Made by a program: the position numbers and the translations under genes. Below the pieces are notes generated by a model. It was not told the DNA's origin and did no database searches. It was given only the letters and a program-made list of their open reading frames with translations. Below, piece by piece: positions 1 through 9,097 of a stretch of DNA of 64,000 nt (positions within the stretch are counted from its first letter, which is position 1; the number at the start of each line of letters is the position of its first letter). Origin of the DNA: Psychrobacter sp. NG254 (lineage in GTDB: Bacteria > Pseudomonadota > Gammaproteobacteria > Pseudomonadales > Moraxellaceae); assembly GCF_015277735.1 (NCBI RefSeq), contig NZ_JADHDA010000004.1, forward strand, positions 186,001-250,000, in the 5' to 3' direction.

Positions 1-1
1 T

Positions 2-355
2 TGGTATTTAGCAGGATTGGTGTTTGATTGGCTAGAAGAACAGGGCGGCGTGGCTGCTATCGGTAAAATCAACCAGCAAAAAGCAGACTTGCTCTATAAG
101 ACCATCGATGACAGCAGTTTCTATAACAACCCAGTTGCCACTGAGTACCGCTCTATCATGAATGTACCGTTTACTTTAGCAGACAGCAGTCTGGATAAAG
201 TATTCTTGGCAGAATCAGAAGAAGCTGGGTTACTCAACCTAAAAGGGCATCGCGATGTGGGCGGTATGCGTGCTAGCATTTATAATGCCGTGCCACTTGA
301 GTGGGTACAGCAGTTGGTCGATTTTATGATAGCGTTCGAAAAGAAGCATGGCTAA
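2..355 (+). CDS. serC: Phosphoserine aminotransferase, C-terminal part (cut by window start)
   Basis: The open frame runs in from the left edge ([16 protein letters not shown] in the first codons) and stops at a TAA at 353-355, so only about the last 117 residues are present. SerC is a PLP enzyme that converts 3-phosphohydroxypyruvate to phosphoserine in serine synthesis and also acts in pyridoxal phosphate synthesis. The visible part matches the SerC small domain: the [12 protein letters not shown] helix, the MNVPFTL strand, and the end motif [17 protein letters not shown], where the His-Arg and the later Arg belong to the substrate pocket in the family. The TTG at 17 is not a start; the frame is open upstream of it. 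A hairpin terminator follows 60 bases downstream, so serC ends its own transcript before yejA. Confidence 0.93.
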   Translation, partial: WYLAGLVFDWLEEQGGVAAIGKINQQKADLLYKTIDDSSFYNNPVATEYRSIMNVPFTLADSSLDKVFLAESEEAGLLNLKGHRDVGGMRASIYNAVPLEWVQQLVDFMIAFEKKHG

Positions 356-413
356 GCGAGTGGGCAACCCCTCGGCTATAAGCTTTCAATAAAGCTTTAG
401 GATGCAGTCATGT

Positions 414-451
414 ACAAAAAAAGCGTAACTGATAACGGTTGCGCTTTTTTT
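414..451 (+). terminator. Rho-independent terminator after serC
   Basis: An A-run leads into AAGCGTAAC, a short loop, then GTTGCGCTT and a run of seven T. The stem has one G-T wobble. It sits directly downstream of serC. Confidence 0.8.
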
Positions 452-611
452 ATGAGGTCAATAATGCAGGAAGCATAAGACATAACCTAGCAAACCATTA
501 GGTGAGACAGCCCAACTTTGTTATGATAAAGTTTTGCACTCAGGCTGTTTTTCCGTCAGTATTCTTGTTTTGATCCCCAAATTGGTTGGCATAAAGGTTT
601 GTGATAACACC

Positions 612-2444
612 ATGATAAAAAACGCCCTATCAAAATCTGTGTTGCTAATCCTCACTGTCAGCTGGCTGCCAAGCAGTATCGCTGCACCTATCACCACATC
701 AGCGCTTGGTCACAACAGTCCAACAGCATATATCGATGCGCCTTATCTGCCATATGCCAATCCACAGGCACCATCAGGCGGTACTTTGTCATTAGATACT
801 CGTGGTACATTCAATAGTGCCAACAAGTGGATGACCACTGGTGTAGCCATGATTGGCACTGACTATCTCTATGATACCTTGATGACGGGCTCATTGAATG
901 AAGCCTTTACCATGTATCCGCAGCTGGCAAGCAAGGTGACGTATGATCCAGAGGATACCAGTTGGATTGTCTATCATTTGAATCCTGCCGCTCGCTTTTG
1001 GGATGGAACGCCAGTGACCAGTCGTGATGTCAAAGCGACGTATGAGGCCATATTAAACAAAGGCCCCATGTATATTCGCAGTTATTTGGGCGATATCAAA
1101 GACATCCAAATCATTGATGAGCAGCAAGTAAAGTTTGTTTTTAAGTCTACTGAGAATAAAGAGATTTTACTGACCGTTGGACAGTTTCCTATTTTTGCCA
1201 AATCTTCAATCGACGCTAACTTTGAAAAAATCACCTTAACACCATTGATGGGTAGTGGCCCTTATAAACTAGGGCGTGTTGATGCTGGTCGTTCGGTAAG
1301 CTACATACGTGACCCTAACTATTGGGGCCGTGATTTGATGGTCAACCGTGGTCGTTATAACTTTGATATGATTAAATTTGTGTATTATCAAAGTGATGAG
1401 ATTGCCTTTGAGGGCTTTAAATCTGGCCAGTACCGCTTTCGTCCTGAAAACAAAGCATCGAACTGGGTAACAGGTTATAATTTTCCTGCCGTCACGGCAG
1501 GTCTGATCAAAAAAGAAGCGATTGCCAGTCAAAACCCCGTGCCGATGCAAGGCTTGGTCATGAATATGCGTCGCCCAATTTTTCAAGATATTAGAGTGCG
1601 TCAAGCGCTGACAGCCGCGTACGATTTTGAGTGGATGAACAAGACTTTATTTCATGGGCAATATGAGCGATTACAAAGCTTCTTTCATGGCTCAGAGCTG
1701 GCAGCAACTGGCACACCCTCTGACAAAGAGATGCAGGTGTTAACGCCTTTATTGTCTGAGCTTGAACCGATTCAACGTAACGCGACATTAGCTGAGTGGC
1801 ATCTACCCACCAGTGATGGGAACGGCTTTAATCGTCAAGGGTTATTAAAGGCGCGCCAGCTATTGCTAGAGGCTGGGTTTTATTATGAAGATATGAAGCT
1901 GTATCAGCCTGACGGAACGTTGGCTCAGATTGAAGTTCTCATGACAGGTGAGACCATGGGACGTGTATTGCTGCCTTATATTCGCAACCTAAAGCGCTTG
2001 GGGTTTGATGTCTCTTTGCGCCAAGTGGATGGCCCACAATACTATGAGCGTATGCGCCGCTTCGATTATGATATGGTCGTTGATGTGTTTGCCCAAAGTC
2101 TGTCTCCTGGCGCTGAGCAAGCGGCATTTTGGGGCAGCGCTGCGGCTGATGAACCGGGTAACCATAATAGCGTTGGTATCAAAAATGTTGCCATTGATCG
2201 GGTGGTTAAATCACTTGGTAATGCCAAAAATCGCGACGATATCGTGTTGTACACACAAGTGCTTGATCGCCTGCTGCGAGCCGGTCATTATGTCGTACCC
2301 TTGTATGGCAAATCTGGCACCAACGTCGCTTATTGGGATCAATACCGTCATACTGAAAACCTACCATCAAATGCCGTCGGCATCGACTATTGGTGGGTGG
2401 ATAAAGAAGCAGAAAAACGTGTTAATCAGTATCTGAAACAGTGA
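612..2444 (+). CDS. yejA: Periplasmic peptide-binding protein of a Yej-type ABC importer
   Basis: Substrate-binding protein of solute-binding family 5 (SBP_bac_5); it captures oligopeptides in the periplasm for the YejBEF permease. The frame is open from 534, but the ATG at 612 is chosen because it begins a classic Sec signal: MIKNALSKS, a hydrophobic stretch (VLLILTVSWLP) and a cleavage site near SIAAP. That gives 610 residues, normal for YejA. Mature-domain features are the ALGHNSPTAYIDAP start, the TSRDVKATYEAIL segment typical of family 5, and MRRPIFQDIRVRQALTAAYDFEWMN, a conserved region near the middle. The other importer genes follow on the same strand, but gloB lies in between. In enterobacteria YejABEF takes up peptides, including microcin C and antimicrobial peptides; that substrate is inferred here, not seen. 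No strong ribosome binding site is visible. Confidence 0.88.
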   Translation: MIKNALSKSVLLILTVSWLPSSIAAPITTSALGHNSPTAYIDAPYLPYANPQAPSGGTLSLDTRGTFNSANKWMTTGVAMIGTDYLYDTLMTGSLNEAFTMYPQLASKVTYDPEDTSWIVYHLNPAARFWDGTPVTSRDVKATYEAILNKGPMYIRSYLGDIKDIQIIDEQQVKFVFKSTENKEILLTVGQFPIFAKSSIDANFEKITLTPLMGSGPYKLGRVDAGRSVSYIRDPNYWGRDLMVNRGRYNFDMIKFVYYQSDEIAFEGFKSGQYRFRPENKASNWVTGYNFPAVTAGLIKKEAIASQNPVPMQGLVMNMRRPIFQDIRVRQALTAAYDFEWMNKTLFHGQYERLQSFFHGSELAATGTPSDKEMQVLTPLLSELEPIQRNATLAEWHLPTSDGNGFNRQGLLKARQLLLEAGFYYEDMKLYQPDGTLAQIEVLMTGETMGRVLLPYIRNLKRLGFDVSLRQVDGPQYYERMRRFDYDMVVDVFAQSLSPGAEQAAFWGSAAADEPGNHNSVGIKNVAIDRVVKSLGNAKNRDDIVLYTQVLDRLLRAGHYVVPLYGKSGTNVAYWDQYRHTENLPSNAVGIDYWWVDKEAEKRVNQYLKQ

Positions 2445-2597
2445 TTAATACTCAACATACTGACCAGTGCTCAAAATAGTGCTTAATACTCAAAACAGTA
2501 TTCTACGCTTAAGATAGCAAACAGAAGCGTCTGTAAATTATGAATATTCCCTAGTAAAGATATCAGTAATAAAAATAACAACCAGTAAGGATGTAAA

Positions 2598-3377
2598 ATG
2601 ACTATCCGTATTCACCCAATCAAAGCCTTTAATGACAATTATATTTGGACATTAATCAATGATAATAATAAACAAGCCATTGTCATTGATCCTGGTCAAG
2701 CCCAGCCAGTGGTGGATTACTTAGAGATCAACGAGTTAGAGCTGACCTCTATTTGGACCACACATCATCATCATGATCATATCGGCGGTGTCGCAGAGTT
2801 ACAGGAGTCGTATCCGATGACTCATTTGGTCGCACATAGTGAGCATGGCGTTGATGAAGATCAAACCATAAAGGATGGTAGCACGGTGAGTGCATGGGGC
2901 TGCTCTGCGCAAGTCTGGGATGTATCAGGGCATACCGCTAGCCATATGGCCTATATCTTAGATATAGATGGGCAAAAGCACTGCTTCTGCGGTGATACGT
3001 TGTTTAGTGCAGGTTGCGGGCGTGTGTTTACTGGTACGATTGAGCAATTGCATGAGAGCTTTAAACGTTTGAACGGCTTGCCTCATGAGGCGCTACTGTA
3101 TCCTGCGCATGAGTATACAGCGAGCAACCTGCGTTTTGGTCTGTCTATTGAACCTGTCAACGTAACGATGCAGCAAGCCTTAGCACAAGCAGAGGCGCAA
3201 ACTGAACAAGGTCTGCCAACACTGCCAGTGACACTAGAGCATGAGCGTGCAATAAATGTGTTTTTACGTACGCAAGAGCCGAGCGTGATTGCAGGGGTGA
3301 AATCCAAAATGCCTATCGACGATGAGAAGTCATTAACGGTGTTTGCGGCATTACGTGAGCTGAAAAATAACTTTTAA
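2598..3377 (+). CDS. gloB: Hydroxyacylglutathione hydrolase (glyoxalase II)
   Basis: Metallo-beta-lactamase-fold enzyme that hydrolyses S-lactoylglutathione to lactate and glutathione in methylglyoxal detoxification, in the cytosol. Evidence: the di-metal motif THHHHDHIGG at residues 55-64, the following metal His in GHTASHM (about 114-120), the metal-bridging Asp in FCGDTLFSAGCGR (about 132-144), and the PAHEYTASNLRF stretch (about 171) that supplies the last metal His and glutathione contacts. Length of 259 residues is normal. AAGGA lies 9 bases before the ATG. The gene is placed between yejA and yejB with gaps of 153 and 84 bases and no clear terminator on either side, so it may be cotranscribed with the peptide importer; a functional link is not established. 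Confidence 0.95.
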   Translation: MTIRIHPIKAFNDNYIWTLINDNNKQAIVIDPGQAQPVVDYLEINELELTSIWTTHHHHDHIGGVAELQESYPMTHLVAHSEHGVDEDQTIKDGSTVSAWGCSAQVWDVSGHTASHMAYILDIDGQKHCFCGDTLFSAGCGRVFTGTIEQLHESFKRLNGLPHEALLYPAHEYTASNLRFGLSIEPVNVTMQQALAQAEAQTEQGLPTLPVTLEHERAINVFLRTQEPSVIAGVKSKMPIDDEKSLTVFAALRELKNNF

Positions 3378-3461
3378 AAATGTTTTTGTACGCCTCTTCA
3401 ACACAAAGCAATCCGCTGCTAAACGTCATTGCTATCTCTCTTTATTTAGGAAGTCGCCATT

Positions 3462-4532
3462 ATGGGTCGTTATATCTTAAAAAGACTGCTATTGATATTG
3501 CCGACACTATTTTTGATATTGCTTGCTAACTTTGTGATTGTACAAGCAGCACCTGGCGGGCCAGTTGAGCAGCAGCTTGCACTCATTGAACAAGGCGCAA
3601 AAGACAAAGCACTCGGTGGCAATATTGGCGCGGGCAGTGCAGGGGGTAACGACAGCACTTACCAAGGCACGCGTGGTCTTTCTGATGAAATGGTCGCTGC
3701 CATTAATGCTCAATATGGCTTTGATAAGTCTGCCCCAGAGCGATTTTGGCTGATGCTGAAAAACTACGTACGGCTGGATTTTGGTGAGTCGTTTTTTAAA
3801 GGTCAATCCGTGACCGAACTGATTGTAGAGAAACTGCCTGTTTCAATCTCGCTTGGACTATGGAGTACGCTGCTCATTTATATGATTGCCATTCCACTGG
3901 GTGTTTACAAAGCCATGCATCATGGCTCAGGCATTGATAAAGCCACGGCAATGCTGCTTGCGATTGGGCATGCAATACCGGTGTTTGTCTTTGCAGTGAT
4001 ATTGCTAGTGTTTTTCGCTGGTGGCAGCTACTGGAACATTTTTCCACTGCAAGGGCTCACGTCCGAAAACTTCGATCAGCTAAGCGCGCTTGGTAAAGTA
4101 AAAGATTATTTTTGGCATTTGGCATTGCCACTGCTGGCAAGTACGGTGGGCGGTTTTGCGGGTCTGACGTATTTGACCAAATTCAGCTTTTTAGAGGAGC
4201 TTGGCAAGCAGTACGTGCTGACTGCTCGTGCCAAAGGTTTGGGTGAGCGCCAAGTACTATATGGCCATGTATTTCGTAATGCGATGTTGATTATCATTGC
4301 AGGTATTCCAGCGGCTATCGTTGGTATTTTCTTTGCGGGCAACTTTTTGATTGAGATTATCTTTAAGCTTGATGGCTTGGGTTTGCTTGGTTTTGAGGCC
4401 ATTCAGCAACGCGATTATCCCGTGATATTTGGTACGCTATTTATCTTTACCTTAGTCGGGCTATTGCTGCAATTAATCAGTGATTTAAGCTATCACCTCA
4501 TTGATCCTCGTATTGATTTTGAGGGGCGGTAA
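3462..4532 (+). CDS. yejB: Peptide ABC transporter permease YejB
   Basis: Inner-membrane permease of the binding-protein-dependent (BPD) type. The N-terminal membrane segment (LLLILPTLFLILLANFVIV) is followed by a periplasmic loop of about 100 residues, then several membrane spans. The EAA-type cytoplasmic loop that docks on the ATPase is visible as YVLTARAKGLGERQVLYGHVFRNAML (about residues 249-275). Length of 356 residues fits YejB. AGGA precedes the ATG. The stop lies three bases before the yejE start, so the two permease subunits are almost certainly translationally coupled. It pairs with YejE to form the channel. Confidence 0.94.
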   Translation: MGRYILKRLLLILPTLFLILLANFVIVQAAPGGPVEQQLALIEQGAKDKALGGNIGAGSAGGNDSTYQGTRGLSDEMVAAINAQYGFDKSAPERFWLMLKNYVRLDFGESFFKGQSVTELIVEKLPVSISLGLWSTLLIYMIAIPLGVYKAMHHGSGIDKATAMLLAIGHAIPVFVFAVILLVFFAGGSYWNIFPLQGLTSENFDQLSALGKVKDYFWHLALPLLASTVGGFAGLTYLTKFSFLEELGKQYVLTARAKGLGERQVLYGHVFRNAMLIIIAGIPAAIVGIFFAGNFLIEIIFKLDGLGLLGFEAIQQRDYPVIFGTLFIFTLVGLLLQLISDLSYHLIDPRIDFEGR

Positions 4533-4535
4533 TCA

Positions 4536-5621
4536 ATGTCAAATAAAATAGCTGATCAATCGTCATTCTCGACTTTATCTTCTGTGTCGACTAATAAAAA
4601 ACGTCGTTTAAATCCTATTTGGCAGGCGCGTCTAAATCGATTTCGCCAAAATCGGCTTGGAATGGTGTCGCTGTTTGTCTTTGCAGTGATATTTGTCATT
4701 TGTATGGCGGCCAATGTGATTGCCAATGACAAACCTCTACTGGTGCAATATCAAGGCGACTATTATTTTCCGGTCGTCAAAGCCTATCCTGAGACGACTT
4801 TTGGTGGGGTGTTCGAGACTGAAACCAACTATAAAGACCCTGCCGTGCAGACGCTGATTGATGAGCAAGGGTTTTATGTGATGCCGCCCATTCCCTTTGC
4901 CGATCAAACGCCAAATGTTGAGTTGGGTCTACCGTATCCTGCGGCACCCAATAGCCAGAACTGGCTTGGTACAGATGACCTAGGGCGCGATGTGTTGGCA
5001 AGAATACTGTATGGATTACGCGTGTCGCTGCTGTTCGGTTTGGCCCTGACGCTCGCTGGTGCCTTGATTGGTATTATTGTCGGCGCGGTACAAGGCTACT
5101 ATGGTGGTTGGGTCGATCTGGCAGGTCAACGGTTTATGGAAGTGTGGGGCGGTATGCCTCAGCTGTTTATGATTATTATTTTGGTCAGCTTATTTAGTCC
5201 CAGTATCACCATGTTATTTGCGTTGATGTTGCTATTTGGCTGGATGGGACTGGTTGGTTTGGTACGAGCAGAATTCTTGCGGGCTCGTAACTTTGACTAT
5301 GTGCGCGCTGCACGTAATCTGGGTGTTTCGGACAGCCAAATCATGCTCCGGCACATCTTGCCCAATGCTTTGGCCTCAAGCTTGTCACAATTACCATTTA
5401 TCTTAACCGCCAATATCATTGCGCTAACCGCATTGGACTTTTTGGGCTATGGATTGCCGCCTGGTTCGCCCTCACTGGGTGAGCTGATGGTACAAGGCAA
5501 AAACAACCTTGATGCACCTTGGCTTGCTTTATCAGGATTCTTTAGCTTGATCTTTATTTTGTCATTGCTCATCTTCGTCGGTGAAGCACTGCGTGATGCA
5601 TTTGATCCGAGGCGCTCTTGA
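4536..5621 (+). CDS. yejE: Peptide ABC transporter permease YejE
   Basis: Second permease subunit of the Yej importer, 361 residues. It has a cytoplasmic N-terminus rich in Ser and Arg, one membrane span (SLFVFAVIFVICMAANVIA), a periplasmic domain of about 80 residues typical of YejE (YQGDYYFPVVKAYPETTF), then LGTDDLGRDVLARILYGLRVSL, which is the standard start of the OppC/DppC-type permease core. The EAA loop is FDYVRAARNLGVSDSQIMLRHILPNAL near residues 250-275. It starts 3 bases after yejB and ends 1 base before the chosen yejF start, a tight operon. Confidence 0.94.
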   Translation: MSNKIADQSSFSTLSSVSTNKKRRLNPIWQARLNRFRQNRLGMVSLFVFAVIFVICMAANVIANDKPLLVQYQGDYYFPVVKAYPETTFGGVFETETNYKDPAVQTLIDEQGFYVMPPIPFADQTPNVELGLPYPAAPNSQNWLGTDDLGRDVLARILYGLRVSLLFGLALTLAGALIGIIVGAVQGYYGGWVDLAGQRFMEVWGGMPQLFMIIILVSLFSPSITMLFALMLLFGWMGLVGLVRAEFLRARNFDYVRAARNLGVSDSQIMLRHILPNALASSLSQLPFILTANIIALTALDFLGYGLPPGSPSLGELMVQGKNNLDAPWLALSGFFSLIFILSLLIFVGEALRDAFDPRRS

Positions 5622-5622
5622 T

Positions 5623-7305
5623 ATGACCGAAAATACTATTGCCCCTGAGCAAAAAAACGCGCCAAATGACAGTGTCAATCATGTACAAGATAAGCTCATG
5701 CTAACCGTAGACAAGCTCACTATTACGACGACTACAGGCGTTCAGTTAGTCGATGGGCTGTCTTATGAGCTAAGACAGGGTCAGACTCTGGCCATCGTGG
5801 GAGAGTCAGGCTCTGGCAAATCCATTGCCAGTCTTGCGCTACTCGGTCTACTACCAGAGAGTTTAACCATCACAGGTGACGTTCAGTTAGCAAGCACATC
5901 AGATATGTCCAAATTACCGATAGCAAATAATAAGTCACGCAATACTGCGCTACGGTCTATTCGTGGTCAGCGGATTGGCATGGTTTTTCAAGAGCCGATG
6001 ACCGCTTTAAATCCACTACATACGGTCGCTAAACAAATCGCTGAATCACTGCGTTTAAGCGGCGTACCCAAAAAGCAATGGCGAGAGACTACCATCTCTT
6101 TGCTAGAGGACGTCAATATCTCGGACCCTGTAGATAAGCTTAGTCGCTATCCGCATGAACTCTCCGGTGGTCAGCGTCAGCGCGTGATGATCGCAATGGC
6201 ATTGGCGCAGCAGCCTGATATATTGATTGCTGATGAGCCGACTACAGCGCTTGATGTTACTCTGCAGCATGAGATTTTGGCACTATTGAATGATCTCAAG
6301 TGTCAGCACAATATGGCGATGATACTCATCAGCCATGACCTCAATCTAGTCAGGCGCTATAGTGATGAGGTCATCGTTATGCGCCAAGGGCAGACGGTTG
6401 AACAAGGTCAAACCGCGACTGTGTTCGCACATCCGTCAGCCGATTATACTCGCACGCTTATTAAGCAAGACTTTGGCAAAGCGCTGACTTTGATCAATGC
6501 TGACGTAGACCAATCCCCCAATGTATTGCAGGTAAAAGGGCTTACCGTACGGTTTCCGATTGAAAAAAGTCTATTTGGCACGACCAAGCGCTGGTTTGAT
6601 GCCGTCAAAGATGTCGATATGATACTGTCAAAGGGACGGGCATTGGGTATCGTTGGTGAGTCAGGCTCTGGCAAAACCACGATGGCACTTGCGCTTAGCC
6701 AGTTGCTCAGTAATCAAGCTGATGTGACAGGACAGATAGTCGTCAATGGGCAAGATATCGCAGCGCTTTCCAAAAAAGATCTACGCGCCTTTCGCTCGCA
6801 AATTCAGATGGTATTTCAAGATCCATTTGCCAGTATCAACCCTCGCATGACGGTCATGCAGATTGTAGAAGAGGGACTACTGGTACAAGGCGTGGGTAAG
6901 GCGGCGCGCCAGCAGGCCGTGATGGAGAGTCTGACCACTGTACATCTGCCTATCGCGTTCGCAGAGCGTTATCCGCATGAACTGTCAGGGGGACAACGTC
7001 AACGTGTGGCATTGGCACGCGCTTTGATTATGCAGCCAAGCTTGCTTATATTGGATGAGCCTACCTCGGCGCTTGACAGTACTACCCAAGTCACAGTGGT
7101 CAACTTGCTACGAGAAATTCAAGAAAAAATGAACATCAGCTATGTGTTTATCAGTCATGATCTCAAAGTAGTGCGCGCACTGTGTCAGCATATTATGGTA
7201 TTAAAACAAGGTGTGTGTGTGGAGTCGGGGCACACCGAGGATATCTTTACTCAACCGCAGCATCTGTATGCCAAGCAATTATTAGAGGCGAGCAGTGCAC
7301 AATAA
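5623..7305 (+). CDS. yejF: Double-ATPase subunit of the Yej peptide importer
   Basis: Fused ATP-binding subunit that powers YejBE. Two complete ABC cassettes are visible: Walker A GESGSGKS near residue 61 and signature LSGGQRQR near 180 with DEPTTALD; then a second Walker A GESGSGKT near 345 and signature LSGGQRQR near 454 with DEPTSALD. The frame extends upstream to 5581 inside yejE, but the ATG at 5623 (MTENTIAPEQ) is preferred: it follows the yejE stop by one base and gives 560 residues, the normal YejF size. The final segment (TQPQHLYAKQLLEAS) is the family end. A small CCGAT/ATCGG hairpin at 7349-7363 lies downstream but lacks a convincing T-run. Confidence 0.94.
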   Translation: MTENTIAPEQKNAPNDSVNHVQDKLMLTVDKLTITTTTGVQLVDGLSYELRQGQTLAIVGESGSGKSIASLALLGLLPESLTITGDVQLASTSDMSKLPIANNKSRNTALRSIRGQRIGMVFQEPMTALNPLHTVAKQIAESLRLSGVPKKQWRETTISLLEDVNISDPVDKLSRYPHELSGGQRQRVMIAMALAQQPDILIADEPTTALDVTLQHEILALLNDLKCQHNMAMILISHDLNLVRRYSDEVIVMRQGQTVEQGQTATVFAHPSADYTRTLIKQDFGKALTLINADVDQSPNVLQVKGLTVRFPIEKSLFGTTKRWFDAVKDVDMILSKGRALGIVGESGSGKTTMALALSQLLSNQADVTGQIVVNGQDIAALSKKDLRAFRSQIQMVFQDPFASINPRMTVMQIVEEGLLVQGVGKAARQQAVMESLTTVHLPIAFAERYPHELSGGQRQRVALARALIMQPSLLILDEPTSALDSTTQVTVVNLLREIQEKMNISYVFISHDLKVVRALCQHIMVLKQGVCVESGHTEDIFTQPQHLYAKQLLEASSAQ

Positions 7306-7480
7306 TAGCGACATACCAAAAACGTCAGTGGTACAATCAGTCTAAACGCCGATCTATAATCGGTTCTGTTACACACATATTTATCTAGTCTGATATCGGC
7401 AAGCATTAATGAGGCATCACCAGCTGATTAAAGCGGTTGTTATCGCGGTTAAAATCATCATTGAAAAGGATTTTGTGCCC

Positions 7481-8767
7481 ATGAAAAAACAAAGTAGCAA
7501 ACTCAGTCTCCAGTATGCGGGTTATTTGGCAATTGCCAAGACTCGTGCCAAAGTACTCAAAGCCGTCTCTTATGTGATACCTATCAGAAGACCAATGCTG
7601 TTCGTTGGTGAGTCTGCTTGTGACGAGCTATGTGACATGCTCATCAATGAAGGCAATACCAATGTGTTTATCGTCACTGATGCCGTACTAAACAAGCTGG
7701 GCATACCTGCCAAAATCACCGATTATCTCGACGCAAAAAACATCAATTACCATGTCTATGATGGTATCACGCCAGATCCTACTTTTAGCGTCGTTGAAGA
7801 AGGACTTCGCCAATCGATAGCCGCCAATTGCGATTCTATTATCGCCATTGGTGGCGGTTCAGTGATTGATGCGGCCAAAATGATCGCCATGTCTCAAGGC
7901 AATAAGTGCAAACCTCAGCAACTGATCGGTATTCTCAAAGCAAGAAAGCCTGCGACTCCTTTATACTGCGTACCAACGACGGCTGGTACAGGCTCAGAGG
8001 CCACGCTTGGTGCAGTAGTGTCCGATGACAAGACACATCAAAAAGCATTGTCTATCGATCCAAGAATGGTACCGTTAGCGGCAGCAATTGACCCTGTGAT
8101 CATGAAAGGCATGCCAGCGCACATCACAGCGGATACTGGTATTGACGTACTGACCCATGCATTAGAGGCGTGGATGAGCGCCAATGCAAGTGTGGAAACA
8201 GACTACTATGCAGCCTCTGCTGTCAAATCTGTCATGCACTATCTACCACTGGTATACAAAGACGGCGGCAATCTAAAAGCAAGAGAGGAGATGGGTGTAG
8301 CAGCGCATTACGGTGGTATCGCCTTTAACAAAGCAGGTCTAGGTTATGTGCATGCCATCGCTCACCAATTAGGGGCGTATTATAGTATTCCTCATGGCCG
8401 CGCTAATGCTATCGTCTTGCCTTACGTGCTTGATGTCAATCGTAAAGGAAGTAAAAAACGACTGGCAGCACTGGCAAAGAGAACCGGTATGGTGCAGGAT
8501 GGTCAAGCTGGTAATGGCGACAGCGAAATAGCAGATCATCTTGTCGCACAAGTCAGAGGTTTGATTGCAGATTTAAACATTGATCCGACAGTTGGCGGCA
8601 TGCAAACCAGCGATTTTGATAGTATTGCAAAAGCCGCTGCAAAAGAAGTTAGCGACACCTATGCCGTCCCAACCTATCTCTCAGCATCTGAAATCAAAGA
8701 AATCTTAACGAAGATTAAGCAGGCAAGTGACGAGCATTCTAATAAGGATACTCAAAAAGCATCATAA
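7481..8767 (+). CDS. Iron-containing (type III) alcohol dehydrogenase
   Basis: NAD(P)-dependent alcohol/aldehyde oxidoreductase of the Fe-ADH family. Visible features: the nucleotide-binding GGGSVIDAAK motif near residue 124, the PTTAGTGSEAT segment near 169, the first metal ligands in DTGIDVLTHALEAWMS (Asp and His, about 216-231), and the other metal His residues in VHAIAHQLGAYYSIPHGRANAI (about 290-311). The frame is open from 7409, but the ATG at 7481 has AAAGGA nine bases upstream and begins a plausible protein of 428 residues. That is about 40 longer than typical members because of a basic N-terminal extension (QYAGYLAIAKTRAKVLKAVS) of unknown role. The physiological substrate cannot be read from sequence. 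The gene stands alone and ends at a terminator. Confidence 0.9.
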   Translation: MKKQSSKLSLQYAGYLAIAKTRAKVLKAVSYVIPIRRPMLFVGESACDELCDMLINEGNTNVFIVTDAVLNKLGIPAKITDYLDAKNINYHVYDGITPDPTFSVVEEGLRQSIAANCDSIIAIGGGSVIDAAKMIAMSQGNKCKPQQLIGILKARKPATPLYCVPTTAGTGSEATLGAVVSDDKTHQKALSIDPRMVPLAAAIDPVIMKGMPAHITADTGIDVLTHALEAWMSANASVETDYYAASAVKSVMHYLPLVYKDGGNLKAREEMGVAAHYGGIAFNKAGLGYVHAIAHQLGAYYSIPHGRANAIVLPYVLDVNRKGSKKRLAALAKRTGMVQDGQAGNGDSEIADHLVAQVRGLIADLNIDPTVGGMQTSDFDSIAKAAAKEVSDTYAVPTYLSASEIKEILTKIKQASDEHSNKDTQKAS

Positions 8768-9097
8768 TCTTCTGTTTGCATTGACAGACTGACGATAAAT
8801 AAAAGCCCATCGCTCTTTTGAGGATGGGCTTTTTCATTACACTAAAGGTAATAGAGTTTTTTACAACCTCTGCTTTGACTTTATATGTTGTCCATAATCT
8901 TCACATGCTAGCTATACTAAAGTAAATGATAACCCTCATTTCATCGTTTAATTTATCTTGTGATTACACTCAGTTGATAAAAATTATCTTAATAAATTGT
9001 AAATATGTAACAATGCAGGAATGTTGCGGTGACACATATGCATTACGATGATTAAATGATATTAAGTATTAAATGAGATTACCCTTAGGAGAGCATT
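8768..9097. other. Intergenic region between the alcohol dehydrogenase and msrAB
   Basis: 330 bases, AT-rich, holding the alcohol dehydrogenase terminator at its left end and presumably the msrAB promoter. A TTGATA at 8974-8979 could be a -35 box, but no good -10 is placed for it. No small ORF with a ribosome binding site was seen. Confidence 0.5.
8801..8836 (+). terminator. Rho-independent terminator after the alcohol dehydrogenase
   Basis: Perfect 11-bp stem AAAAGCCCATC / GATGGGCTTTT with an 11-base loop and a following T-run. Confidence 0.85.
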
